DNA from: Blastobasis lacticolella
Taxonomy: Eukaryota; Arthropoda; Insecta; Lepidoptera; Blastobasidae
Assembly (NCBI GenBank): GCA_905147135.1
Contig: LR990061.1
Location: 7,106,026 to 7,170,025, forward strand
DNA length: 64,000 nucleotides
Direction of reading: 5' to 3'
A program made the position numbers and the translations under genes. Below are positions 32,172-42,370 of this stretch, piece by piece (the first letter of the stretch is position 1; every line of letters starts with the position of its first letter). The notes under the pieces are model-generated. The model worked only from the letters and a program-made list of their open reading frames with translations, was not told the origin of the DNA and did no database searches.

Positions 32172-32270
32172 TTTAAGGCGCTGTCCTAATTAGCAAAGGC
32201 CGTGCGACCATTGTCGTATGATACAATAGAAGACCTCTAAACCGCTCGTCGCACGAACGTTGCCAATTAT
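32172..32270. mobile_element. PIF-type MITE, diverged copy
   Basis: AAGGCGCTGTCCTAATTAGC at the left and CGTTGCCAATTATAAT at the right, with CCGTGCGACCA and GCTCGTCGCACGA inside as in the 54.4-kb copy. The right terminus has lost its GCGCC end. Confidence 0.7.
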
Positions 32271-32289
32271 AATTTTTACCACATCAGTT

Positions 32290-32430
32290 TCTTTCGTTCA
32301 AGAGGTATATTAGAGGTTTCCTTAGAGGCGGGCAACGCATTGGTAGCACCCCTGGTGTTGCTGATGTCCATAGGCGGCGGTGACCACTTTCCATCAGGTG
32401 GCCCGCATGCCTGTTTGTCTGCCGGATAAC
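32290..32430 (-). repeat. Dispersed repeat C, short copy
   Basis: GCGGGCAACGCATTGGTAGC, GGTGACCACTTTCCATCAGG and GGCCCGCATGCCTGTTTGTC. Confidence 0.7.
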
Positions 32431-32849
32431 ACAAAAAAAAATACACTTAGATAGCCCCATGAAGTTACATACCACTTAGAAGCTACAAATTCGCACACGT
32501 TTACCTCCTTACCATCTTGCAAAAACAATATTTGAAAGCGAAATACGAAGGGCCTTCGTTTATTTTTAAAATGCTCGCTCACAATTTTCGCATTTGGCGT
32601 CCACGCCGCGTATCCAATAGGCCGATGGATACAATTTGCTGATTTGCCCGTCGCGTAATTTCCTGATGAATTTCCCTTCAATTTTCACCAGATTGGTGTC
32701 AGATGGACCCGAATACGGCAGAATGGGCGCGTTAATTGATTAAAATTTTTAATTCTGTTATAATTCATGCCTTTTAATATATGACTCTTGTCTGCCTGAC
32801 ATTATCGATATTGTTTAAGTCTTCCATAATATTAACCCTGTGTATAGTT

Positions 32850-33245
32850 ATAGCCGTGTGGTGTTCGGCAGAGTAGAATAGCCAAGTTTACACTCGTATG
32901 ATCTGTCTAGACTGACTTGTCTTATTTGGGTATGGAAATTATGTATAAAGCTGAATAATTTACAGCAGTATTTGTTGAAATTCACACTCTTATACAATTT
33001 AAGACATCTATACAAAGTGTACATAACGTGATTGATACTTAAAGTCGTGATTTTGAGTATTGTTTGTTCGCCAAATAAGACAAGTCAGTCCGGACAGATT
33101 TTAGGTGACGTACAAGGCGACTAATAATTTCGAGGCATAGATCTAGAGTCTCCGTAGGCTGGAAAATTGGCAGCAGCGTTTTCCATATTTATACTTATAA
33201 CATGGCAATCTTCAATCCTCCTGCCAAGCGTGGAGATTATAGCAA
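32850..33245 (+). mobile_element. Second copy of the 43.6-kb repeat, interrupted by a MITE
   Basis: Matches TAGCCGTGTGGTGTTCGGCA before 32905 and AGATCTAGAGTCTCCGTAGG after 33110; the 199 bp between them are an inserted MITE (32901-33099). Confidence 0.7.
32901..33099. mobile_element. MITE with 30-bp terminal inverted repeats
   Basis: The left end, ATCTGTCTAGACTGACTTGT plus CTTATTTGGG, pairs with the right end (33070-33099) with about 4 mismatches. No coding capacity. It splits an otherwise continuous dispersed repeat, so the boundaries are well supported. The short target-site duplication could be TA but is unclear. Confidence 0.85.
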
Positions 33246-33249
33246 CATT

Positions 33250-33383
33250 TTTGAAGCCTCTCATATCCGCGCTCGCGTACCTACGCTATCTATCTCTTTC
33301 ACATTCGTGGTAAGTTGCTAGAGGTAGAAAAGACAAGCATTAGAACGAAAGCGCTGACGTGGATACAAGCGTTTTCAAAAATA
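33250..33383. mobile_element. Imperfect palindromic MITE
   Basis: ATTTTTGAAGCCTCTCATAT and CCGCGC at the left; GCGCTGACGTGGATACAAGC and TTTTCAAAAAT at the right. The interior CTATCTATCTCTTTCAC motif also occurs in the 19.2-kb MITE (GCTATCTCTTTC). Confidence 0.6.
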
Positions 33384-33391
33384 GGACCCCT

Positions 33392-33931
33392 GCAGTGGTA
33401 CCACCGATTTCCGATAGCACGCCGCCATTTTGATCCCACCCTGTGAAATGACGTCATAACATGCATTTCGGATAGGCTCTACTATCAATTGGGCCTATCT
33501 TGTGAAATGGACTGAAATGTATGATTTTGAATAACATACCTATAGTTATACTCTAACTTCATGGAAGTGAATTTTATGTTCAGTTTTACTAAAAGCATTT
33601 TCAAGCTTTTTAGTTTTAATTTTATCTCGTTTTATAAACAAATTTAACATTGCAGAATACTCACAATACACTCAAAATAACAAAATACAAAAAGAATCTG
33701 AAAATATTCTATTACAAAGTATATTTTACTAGCATTTTATTCAATTTCAAATTACGACGGTCCAAAATCAAAATGTGAAACGGACCGTGACTGTATACTC
33801 TCCAATGGCATTCAATTCGTTCATATTGACCGATACTCAGTTCAGCGGTACGAATTATATGACGTCATTTCAGAAGTTGGAATCAAAATGGCCGCGATCA
33901 ATCGGAGATTGGAGATTAGCGGTACCACTGC
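33392..33931. mobile_element. Non-autonomous DNA transposon, about 540 bp
   Basis: Ends GCAGTGGTACC and GGTACCACTGC. Subterminal blocks also pair: GCCATTTTGATCC with GGAATCAAAATGGC, and TGAAATGACGTCAT with ATGACGTCATTTCA. The interior is AT-rich. No clear target duplication. Confidence 0.75.
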
Positions 33932-34321
33932 TGGACAGGAACCACAGCATCAACTGCGTTTACTGTTGTATTTTTTCAATCTACACTCACTTATTATGAA
34001 TCTTGATACAATTCAGACTGAATTTGAACTTTGCTCAACCTACACAGATATAATTATTTTGAAAATTTGATCACGAATTTACATTCAGAGAATTGGCCAA
34101 GAACGGTTGGTGGTAAGCGTTTGGAGTTCGAAATGGCTTTAAATTAAAGATAAACAGGGCCAGTTTGCTTAGGGCGGCCCGTTGGTGGTAAAGTCGGCTC
34201 GTGTAAGTAGCTCGGGAACCCCACAGATACCTACGCCGTAAGTACTCTAAGTAAGTATCTAAAAAGGAGCACGTCGATTATATTTAGAAATAATATACAT
34301 TCACGAAATTTATGTTTTTAT

Positions 34322-34664
34322 GGTCATCTTGGCGTTAATGTCCCGAATGGGCTCTCGCGTGCCAGGGCCCGAAGGAGGGGAAGATTTGACAGATCAGTGG
34401 AGCAACTGAGAATTCACCTCTATGACCCTGTTGACCAGATTGAATCAGGGTTACACACTTGAATGTGCAAAGGTCAGTCGCCTGAATCACACCTGTTTCA
34501 TTTTTATGTTTTCCCTCACCGTAAGAGCATCCGTTAGTGTTGGTTGGTGCGGTCAGAGTACAACTACAAGTAATGTACATAACTCAGAAAAGAGTCATTG
34601 GTACATTGGCATTGGGATTCGAACCCGGTACCTCTCGCTTATAGCCACTAGGCTACCGACGACG
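34322..34664 (-). mobile_element. SINE family 1 copy, full length with small rearrangements
   Basis: Tail CATCTTGGCGTTAATGTCCC; the 5' end keeps the inverted B box GGATTCGAACCC and CACTAGGCTACCGACG. A CTTGAATGTGCA/CGCCTGAATCAC stretch is duplicated inside. Confidence 0.83.
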
Positions 34665-35217
34665 CTCTCTTACACGAAATCTATATTTTTTTTCTATTCT
34701 ACAAATTGTAGACACACCGGAGTCCTGTGTGTTGAGATTGAGCGAGGATCTCCGCAAAAAAAGTATTTTCTTACGTTATAGAACATACCTCTTTAAATTA
34801 TCTGCATAAATTTTTACAAAAAAATTGGGCACCAAGGGAACCAAGTCATAGTAGAAAATTAATTGTGAACAGTATACCTATAACATATACTTCGCTCAGA
34901 TCATCTACTTACGAGAAAGGGATATGTGGGAATGAAACAAGGAAAGAAATCTCACCAAAGTTAGTAAGAAAGTTTCCGTAAGAAGTAAAGATAAAAATAT
35001 TGCTGAGCCCAACTTTTTGTTCCAGTTTGCACAATCTGCGCTTAAGAGTTATCGTCGATTTTTTTTTATTTTCCCTTTGTAAACTTAAGCAGCAATCCGG
35101 ATCTTGAGATCCTATACTTTTTGTACTCTCAAGTATTATAAATCTGCACGTAGGCACGATACCATACGAGTGGTATTGGAACATAAAGGAATATAATGAA
35201 ATATAAAGGAATATTAT

Positions 35218-35472
35218 TTGACAACCTGAGAGGTTCAGTTAGTTGACCGGTCTGCCACGCAGAGGTCCCGGGTCCGATTCCCGGCTGAGCTGAAATTGAA
35301 ATGATGAATTTTAATTTCTGTTAAGGGTCTGGATATACGAGTAGTATGTATAGGTAATAAGTATATATTTGAAAGAAACTATATAAGTAGTTTATCAGTT
35401 ATCTAGCACCCATAACACAAGCTTTGCTTACTTTAGGCAAGATGGCGCTGTGTGAATTTGTCCAAGCGTATT
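35218..35472 (+). mobile_element. SINE family 2 copy
   Basis: Head with GGTCTGCCACGCAGAGGTCC, B box GGTCCGATTCC (one change), body and GATGGCGCTGTGTGAATTTG end, T-rich tail. Confidence 0.87.
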
Positions 35473-35562
35473 TTTTTACTTTTTTTATAATCAACCTTTT
35501 ACATTTTCGGATGATCAACTGAATTTTGCATATAATTATCAGTGATAGGATTTTCTCAAGTC

Positions 35563-35835
35563 TGAGGAGTCCGCCTGGGCAAGTCCACCACCTTATCTAT
35601 TTCTGCCGCTAAGCAACAATGTTTGCTTGCTTGTATTTTGGTTTGGAGAATAAAGTGGCCAGCGCTATGAGGCATAGGGCATTTCATGTCAAATCCTCAC
35701 ATCAAAAATGCACCTACGGTTCTGCATTTTGGTTATATGCAAGTTAACTGCATGGATGGTAGATATAGCGGATAACAGTTACCGCTTTCCAACAGATGGG
35801 CTGCAAATTTATTATCACTGAGTAGTATAAAACAA
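35563..35835 (+). repeat. Dispersed repeat D
   Basis: TCTGCCGCTAAGCAACAATG, GAGGCATAGGGCATTTCATG, GCACCTACGGTTCTGCATTT, CCAACAGATGGGCTGCAAAT. Shorter matches at 37795-37870 and 58316-58400. Confidence 0.7.
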
Positions 35836-35997
35836 TAGACTAGGACCAGAAAATTGGTACCAGTGTTCGCTGTCTCATAATAATGCTAAGGTGCTTCCAC
35901 ATCGATATTGAGAAATGTTTGTAAATATTAAGAAACATGAGGTGTGGGAGCATTAGAAACTTAACAAATCATTGTTAGTTCTGTAGCGTTTTTATAT

Positions 35998-36205
35998 ACG
36001 GCAGACAAACAGACTGATGACTGAACAAACACCTGATGGAAAGTGGTCACCGCCGCCTATGGGCATCAGCAATACCTGGGGCGCTACTAATGCGTTGCCC
36101 GCCTCTGAAGAGACCTCAAATATGACTGAAACAGACCGTGGCTGGGAACTTATTCCACATCCGAATCTTGCGAGCAAGAAACGTATTTTCGAACCTTCGC
36201 GTTGA
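35998..36205 (+). repeat. Dispersed repeat C, short copy
   Basis: CGGCAGACAAACAGACTGAT, CACCTGATGGAAAGTGGTCA, AATGCGTTGCCCGCCTCTGA and GAGCAAGAAACGTATTTTCG AACC. Confidence 0.7.
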
Positions 36206-36514
36206 CGAAACCAACCGTGTCATCGCCACTCGTCGTAAATTAAGAATTTCAATTTGTCCGCAAGGATTAACTAATAATTTCTCAGTAACAACGAGCCACG
36301 AACCACAAGACGGGAATTATTTCAATTTGTATCCGATCGAGATAAAGACAAAAAATTACGAAACAAAGCCTCACTCCTCAGATTGCGGTGAACATTTTTC
36401 AAATTGGATTAAATCCGCAAGCTACAATCGGGGCTAGGGTTGGCACGTGAATATATTTTTCTTTTTTTTTGTATTGCGGCGGACTCGGTGGTGGTTCAAA
36501 AAGGTCCACCTTTT

Positions 36515-36720
36515 TTTCTGTTATACGGCAGACAAACAGGCAAGCGGGCCACCTGATCGAAAGTGGTCATCGCCGCCTATGGATATCTGCAACAGCATCT
36601 GATGTAAAGTGGTCATCAGCGGACATCAGTAACATCAGGGGCGCTACCAATGCGTTCCTCGCCTCTAAGGAGACCTCTAATATATCTCTAGAACGATCCC
36701 ATGTCATACTTATTTATTTA
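36515..36720 (+). repeat. Dispersed repeat C with internal duplication
   Basis: CGGCAGACAAACAGGCAAGC and GATCGAAAGTGGTCATCGCC, then a second GATGTAAAGTGGTCATCAGC, followed by GCGCTACCAATGCGTTCCTC and GAACGATCCCATGTCATAC. Confidence 0.7.
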
Positions 36721-36839
36721 CAACTAGCAGACCTGCCGCAACTTCGTTCGAATATTGTCCTACCCTATAAACTTTCGATCAGCGGCGCTAACGTCTCGGA
36801 GATTTTTTTTAATGGCCAGTGGTGGTAGTGCCGCGGCGC

Positions 36840-37090
36840 CAAAGCATTTAAATTTTAATTATGTAAAATAATTAAGACTTTCATGAGTGTTTGTAAAAGC
36901 CTAAACTAAATAAACGTGATTTGATTTGATTGATTTTCGTCTTGAATCGCTCTGTCTATTAGTTGAAACCGAATGAAAATCTGTTTATTAGTTTTTAAGT
37001 TTAACAGACCATTGTTAACATAGTTTACACAGTAATGTAACTACACAGTTAACGCAATAAAGTTTATTTTATTCTATTCTATTCTACATT
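36840..37090 (+). mobile_element. Two short LINE 3' tails in series
   Basis: AATAAACGTG followed by TTTGATTTGATTGATTTT (36908-36945), then AATAAAGTTTATTT followed by a TTCTATTCTATTC tail (37055-37087). Poly(A) signal plus simple-repeat tails like these mark the 3' ends of two different LINE families. Confidence 0.5.
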
Positions 37091-37532
37091 ACTCTACGAA
37101 AGATATACATTTATACAAGTATAGACCGGAAGTTTTAAATTTAAAATACACATTCTAAGTACGTAATTAAGTAAAATAATGGATATAGGTTACATTTCAT
37201 ATCATACATCATGTGGAAAATATGATAATCGCGGAGAACAAATAGAAATAAAACGTAAGGTAAAGTGCTACTCATATAAGACAAAGTGAAGAGATTGTGT
37301 GTAAGAAGTGAAGTGAAGTGAGTCGACCGGGGAGGGAGGGCGCATATTATTGAGCATTCAAGTAATACCATGCACTGCTTCCTAAATTAATATTTGTTGG
37401 TGCGTAGGGGAGATCGTTCCTTATCGTCTTAACAACAAAAGAGTTAGATGTAAAGTCGGTGCGGGGTAGATTCATATTCAATAATTGGTTATGTGAAGAT
37501 TGAGGTTGTGAGAGTCAGGAAGGAACTGAAAT

Positions 37533-37738
37533 TTACTTTTCAAATAGTTTGGGGTAGCCGGATGGTGTAAGATAGAATAGAGTATAGTATCTTATATTAC
37601 GGCAACTGGCCTCGAACAATTCCTCCATTGTGCAAGTTTTAGGGCACGCCAAGCATGACACGAGGTGGTCTATGGTTTGCGGAGATACGCAACAGTCACA
37701 GGGAGAATTTTCCTCTACATATCCCTACGAGTGTAAGG
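37533..37738 (-). pseudogene. LINE C-terminal zinc-knuckle-like fragment
   Basis: The minus strand has an open run with PCDCCVSPQTIDHLVSCLAC (C-x-C-x9-H-x4-C pattern) ending PSGYPKLFEK and a stop. The Cys/His pattern with E/Q-T-x-DHL resembles the C-terminal CCHC-like motif of several insect LINE ORF2 proteins. No catalytic core is present. Confidence 0.5.
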
Positions 37739-37861
37739 TGCGGTAAATGTAATTCATTTTATTAAAGTTTGCATTAAGGTTTGAGAATTAACCATGCAGA
37801 ACCGCAGGTGACTTAGCTGACACGTCTATTACTTTCAATCGGAACACGGCTGTGATACCCA

Positions 37862-37965
37862 TCCAGATATGAAAGAAAGTAAGAAAGAAAGAACATTTAT
37901 TGCCACCAACAACAACACCACAAAATTGAAAAAGATAGATATAACAAAACAAAAAGAATAAAATT
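37862..37965 (-). repeat. LINE-type 3' tail with TTTC repeats
   Basis: Minus strand reads GGCAATAAATGTTCTTTC then a CTTTCTTAC-type repeat. Likely the 3' end of a retroelement pointing left. Confidence 0.4.
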
Positions 37966-38711
37966 ATTACAACAAAATACACGGGAAGACTGTGCCGATG
38001 TACATACCTACTTGATTTTTATTTGTTGTATGATATACTCTTCTGGTTAACTAAAGACCCAGACCGGTAAAAATCCAACACCGCAAAATAGGCACCTTTT
38101 AAAGCGAAGGTCAATACTGTTCTAGTATGTTACTTGTACATTTTCGACAGGTCGAAGTGAGTAGCCAACAAAAATTTAATTTTTAGTATATATTATTTTA
38201 TCAATATTCACGATTATTTATGAATAGAACGCAGAAACGCAGAAACGCATGAAACTAATTTTAAACTTGCGGTTACCGTAATTTACTTTAAATTAGAAAA
38301 CTATCTTCAATTAAAATCTGTTCTCGCCAACCCTGATTCCATCTGCCAATGAACAGAATTTTTCTCTCAAATCAGGGCTGAAAATCAAATCTACATTAAT
38401 TCGAAAGAGGGTGAAAGGGCGATAACAATTTCGAGGTTTCTGTAGGTTTATACAATAGCTAGTACATACATATAGCTACCTATAGCTACGTCTGTTAGGG
38501 TAAATAATGGAATAAGCAAACTAAGGGCTGGCGCACTTAAAGTGAACATAGACATAGGATAGGTAGATTGAGACCTAATTTTTCCAATTGTTATGGCCCT
38601 AACAAACATATCACCTGATACAATAATAAATTAATAACTCGGAAACGTCGGGAAAACAAATCGAAAAGGTACGTCGCGTGTAAGTCCCGTCTAATATAAT
38701 CATAAATTAAT

Positions 38712-38840
38712 AACTTCTACATAGTATAAAACAAAGTCGCTTCCCGCCGTCTGTCCCTCTGAATGTTAGAGAATTCTTTCCTGAAGGTTAATATGTAGGT
38801 ATAACCATAGCCTCCTTCATCTACAAGCCATGCTGTAGCA
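38712..38840 (+). repeat. Dispersed repeat G (copy 2)
   Basis: CATAGTATAAAACAAAGTCG and CCGTCTGTCCCTCTGAATG, followed by CCATAGCCTCCTTCATCTAC AAGCC, which is found inverted at 42050-42080. Confidence 0.6.
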
Positions 38841-39125
38841 CGGAACGGCAACGTCGCTGTAAACCGATTCACTCATTGTTTACATGTCAATGAGCGGGAA
38901 TATTTTGAATTTTAAGCTAATAAATTTAAAATATATTATAAAACTATAAATAAACGAATTGTATGGACCATCTACGAAGGTAAATAAAAGTAAATATATT
39001 TATAATTGCGCCAAATATGGATAAATACGATTAGTAAAAAACAATCCTCGATCATTTTTGTTGTTAGCTTTTTACTTATTTTATCATTCAAATTCTGTTT
39101 TAAAATAGTAATATTTCTCCAACAG

Positions 39126-39620
39126 ATGCCTAGGCGTTGTTGCATAGAAAAATGTAGGTCAAACTACGATGTAACGCTAAAAAACGGACAAGAGGCTGTG
39201 CCGACTTTTTCGTTTCCAAAGAATGAATATCTTTTAAAAAAATGGACTTCTGCTATTTCCCGAGCGAACTGGAGTCCCACTGTTGGTTCCTTCGTATGTA
39301 GTAAACATTTTAGCGAAGAGGAAGTTATCACAACAACTAAAATATACCACGGTGATGGCAGCGTTGAAAAGGTACCAGTAAAACGCGCTCGTCTAGTGAC
39401 TGGTGCGATACCCCGTATATTTCCTAGTTTGCCCAAACTTTTAAATAAAGCATGCCCCAAGACTAGAACTGATCCAGAAAAACGACGGCAAAAATGGATT
39501 CGAAGGCAAAAAGAAAAAGAAAATTTAAAGTTAAAAAGTGATGAGATTAAGAGCTTTTTATTAGTGAGGTACAGGAAGGTCTTAAATTTAAAACAGAATT
39601 GTATTGTGGGTGGCGTTTAG
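39126..39620 (+). pseudogene. THAP zinc-finger N-terminus of a P-element-like transposase
   Basis: Starts MPRRCCIEKCRSNYD; the C2CH THAP finger is visible as C-x-x-x-C near the start, TFSFPKNEYLLKKW, then VCSKHF, with the RLVTGAIPRIFPSLP block that corresponds to the AVPTIF-like end of THAP domains. A charged Lys/Glu-rich stretch (KRRQKWIRRQKEKENLKLK) follows and may be a short coiled coil. The frame is open upstream to 39006, but the ATG at 39126 precedes the finger and is preferred. It ends at 39620, too early for a transposase; the continuation is in 39660-40260. A domesticated THAP protein is possible, but the decayed transposase downstream argues for a dead transposon. Confidence 0.8.
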
Positions 39621-39659
39621 GATATGGTGACCAGTTCATGTATTTTTATACTTTAAACG

Positions 39660-40260
39660 ATGATGTTCCCGTCAGATCGTGAAAAAATTGTAAATCTTGT
39701 GATAGATGAAATTTATGTTAATAGTAAAGCTAAGTATAAGTCTAAACGAATAGATGGATATTCGAACAATAATCCCGCTGTGTTGGCCAAAACAGTGCAG
39801 AGTTTTATGATTTCCTCTCCATTCGGTAGGTTTTAAGAAATAGTGAGGCTTTATCCAACTAGTTCTATGACAGGTGCACAACTGAAAGAATTAACAGTAG
39901 AAGTGATACACTTTATCCAATCTATTGGGTTCAAAGTGCTTTCTGTAATCACCGACAACAATCGAATCAATCAGTCTATGTTCAAACAACTGCTATTTAG
40001 GAAAACTATTTAAATATTTCGATGTAAGAAAGACGTTATGTGATTTAACACTTTCAAGTTTGCAATCGGACACTTTTTATATTGACATAGATGGCTGCTG
40101 TGAATTAGGCCACTCAACCCAGCAAATATATTTTTCTGTTTGTAAAGTAATTGCCAACATTTTATTAAATATTTGTACGAAAAATCTTAATGACTTGACC
40201 AACAGTTCTAAATCTAATAAAAGGAAGCTGAATGTGTATACTAAAAGTTCGTTATAATAG
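39660..40260 (+). pseudogene. P-element-like transposase, decayed catalytic part
   Basis: From 39663 an open run gives MFPSDREKIVNLVIDEIYVN (DEIYV as in the first catalytic-Asp region of P/THAP9 transposases), then ...NNNPAVLAKTVQSFMISSPFG and a stop at about 39837. After the stop the frame continues ...MTGAQLKELTVEVIHFIQSI and VLSVITDNNRINQSMFKQL, like the second Asp region. Another stop and a frame change follow, with a last open part CTKNLNDLTNSSKSNKRKLN. The stretch expected between the THAP part and the DEIYV motif is missing. Confidence 0.75.
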
Positions 40261-40377
40261 TAGGTAATGTCTGAAACCCCGATGTTTTCTTTTTGTATGT
40301 CATGGCTAAAACCATGGAAGACTTGAAAATCCTCGAACAATTCTGTAGTGCCTCTCAACACAAGTAGATCATAAAAT

Positions 40378-40765
40378 GAACATGGACAAGACGAACATTA
40401 TGTCGAATGCCCATGTTGTGCATACTCCAGTGACAGTTGGAGGCACTCCACTTGAAGTTGTTGACGACTATACATAGCTAGGACAAATAGTCCAGCTAGG
40501 TAGGTCCAATTTCGAGAAAGAGGTCAATCGACGAACTCAACTTGGTTGGGCAGCGTTCGGGAAACTACGTCTCAACACGAAGGTCTTTCATCAATATGTG
40601 TTGCTAGTGATGACTTACGGAACTGAAACGTGGCCGTACTGTAGGCCTTATAAGAAAGCTTACTGTTACCCAAAGAGCTATGGTCGGAGTTTATTTGCGC
40701 GTTCGAATCAGAAACGAGATCCCACATGGTGGACCGACCACCTTATAAAGATCGCAGCTAGATGA
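40378..40765 (+). mobile_element. RTE LINE fragment, decayed
   Basis: Reads MNMDKTNIMSNAHVVHTPVT, then RRTQLGWAAFGKLRLNTKVF and LLVMTYGTETWP with stops and a deletion before a GGACCGACC remnant of the RWTDD motif. It covers a region just upstream of that kept at 29 kb. Confidence 0.8.
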
Positions 40766-40794
40766 AGGCACAATATCTAACGGTCTGTATCCTA

Positions 40795-41046
40795 CCTAAA
40801 TGACTTTTTCTGAGTTATGTATATTAGTTGAACACTAACCGATGCTCTTACAATCAGGTAAATGATCGTGATGAAAGCTCCACGTTCAGGCGACTGAATA
40901 TGTAACCATGATTCAATCTGTTCTCCTGTTAACAGGGTCACGAATGACAGTCATTCCACTGTAATTACCTTATTCGACAAATCTTGGATGCCACCGGCCG
41001 CTCGCGCGTAATAGCGGAATCGGGACATTAACGCCAAGATGACCAT
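40795..41046 (+). mobile_element. SINE family 1 copy, head-truncated
   Basis: TGACTTTTTCTGAGTTATGT to ACATTAACGCCAAGATGACC. It lies just behind the decayed RTE fragment. Confidence 0.83.
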
Positions 41047-41267
41047 GTGTATCTGTAGGTATTATTAAGTTAGATAGGTATTAATTGTTGTAAAAAATAT
41101 GGTAGTACCATGGTAAGTAGTTTTAAGGTAGGTACCTATCTCCCTGATTTGAATATATATGCTTAGTCCAGTACATATGTATCAATGTATAAAATGTATT
41201 ATATTAATGAATAAATTACTTAAATTAGGCAATATTTTGTCTAGCTTTATTTCCTAATAGCTTTTGG

Positions 41268-41335
41268 CATACGGTAGGCAAACAGGCAAGCGGGCCACCT
41301 GATGAAAAGCGGTCAGCGCTGCCTATAGACTTTAA
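41268..41335 (+). repeat. Dispersed repeat C, fragment
   Basis: CATACGGTAGGCAAACAGGC, AAGCGGGCCACCTGATGAAA. Confidence 0.65.
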
Positions 41336-41344
41336 ATAGAAAGT

Positions 41345-41860
41345 AGCCTATGTTTTAATCCAGGCGGTAACCTGGCTACCTACAAAATTTCATCCAAATC
41401 CGTTCATCCGTTTAGGCGTGAAGAGGTAACAAATATACCCACAAACATTCGCATTTATAGTATTAGTAGGATAACGTTCCAGGCCCGCGCCCGCAGGAAC
41501 CACATTTAATTTTAGAATAAATTATAGCCTATATACTGTTCTGGGTTACATGCTATATTACTGCCAAATTTCATCCGAATCCGTTCATCCGTTAAGGCGT
41601 GAAAAGGTAACAAACATACCCACAAACTTGCGCATTTATAGTATTAGTAGGATAATGTTCCAGACCCGCGCCCGCGGGAACCACAATTAATTATGGGATT
41701 AAATATAGCCTATATACTATTCTGTGTTATATGCTACATTACTGCCAAATTTCATTGAAATCTGTTGGGTAAATTTTGCATGACGAAGTAACATTCATCC
41801 ATCCAAACTTCTATCAAGCCTTTCAAACTTTCGCATTTACGTTATTAATAGGGTAATAGG
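41345..41860 (+). repeat. Three tandem repeat units of about 181-200 bp
   Basis: GCATTTATAGTATTAGTAGG recurs at 41451 and 41632 (181 bp apart) and in weaker form at 41833. Each unit has TTTCAT..AATC.GTTCATCCGTT and CCCGCGCCCGC GGGAACCAC. This is an internal tandem of a common insect repeat end. Confidence 0.8.
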
Positions 41861-42149
41861 ATATAATCCAAGTAGGTAGATAGGTAAATAGTACAGGAAT
41901 CTATCCAATTTCATATTATCTAACTAATGCATATACTCAATCACTTAAATAACTAATAACATTAAACGACGACGACCGCGAAGAAAGTTCTACAGTAATT
42001 TTCAGATACACTAAAATTAAAAAAAGCGACGTTGTCAAACTTCTGCGCATGGCTTGTAGATGAAGGAGGCTATGGTATAACACATTATAATAGAGCAATC
42101 CCAAAGAAATCCGTGCGAAGCTGGTGTGGGTTGCTATTAACAATAAACA

Positions 42150-42370
42150 TCGCATAAAAAAAGGGAAAATCTCTTTCGTGTGAGAATATTAGTAAAAACT
42201 CCATTGTACCCGACCCCGCTGGCTACTAAACCGCTCGACTCTTCTTATTTCGTAAAATCTCTGTCACAATGACAAATTGGCGACAACCCGTTTTCCCCAT
42301 AAACAAACTTAGGCAATAAAAATGTGATGCGAAATTGTAAAGTGTTTACATATTAAAAGTGCAAAAAATA
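42150..42370 (+). promoter_or_regulatory. Presumed 5' flank of the COX6A-like gene
   Basis: About 220 bp between a dispersed-repeat end and the ATG. It is AT-rich with no recognised repeat and no clear TATA box at a useful distance. It is called only because the gene's transcription must start here or further upstream; no specific site can be assigned. Confidence 0.25.

Noticed and set aside
34422..34781. 119-codon protein
   Set aside because: The frame runs through a SINE family 1 copy and its flank.
36138..36437. 99-codon protein
   Set aside because: It starts in dispersed repeat C and shows no protein-like pattern or family match.
42359..42370. Start of the COX6A-like gene at a GTG
   Set aside because: Nuclear genes do not normally start at GTG; an ATG in good context follows four codons later.
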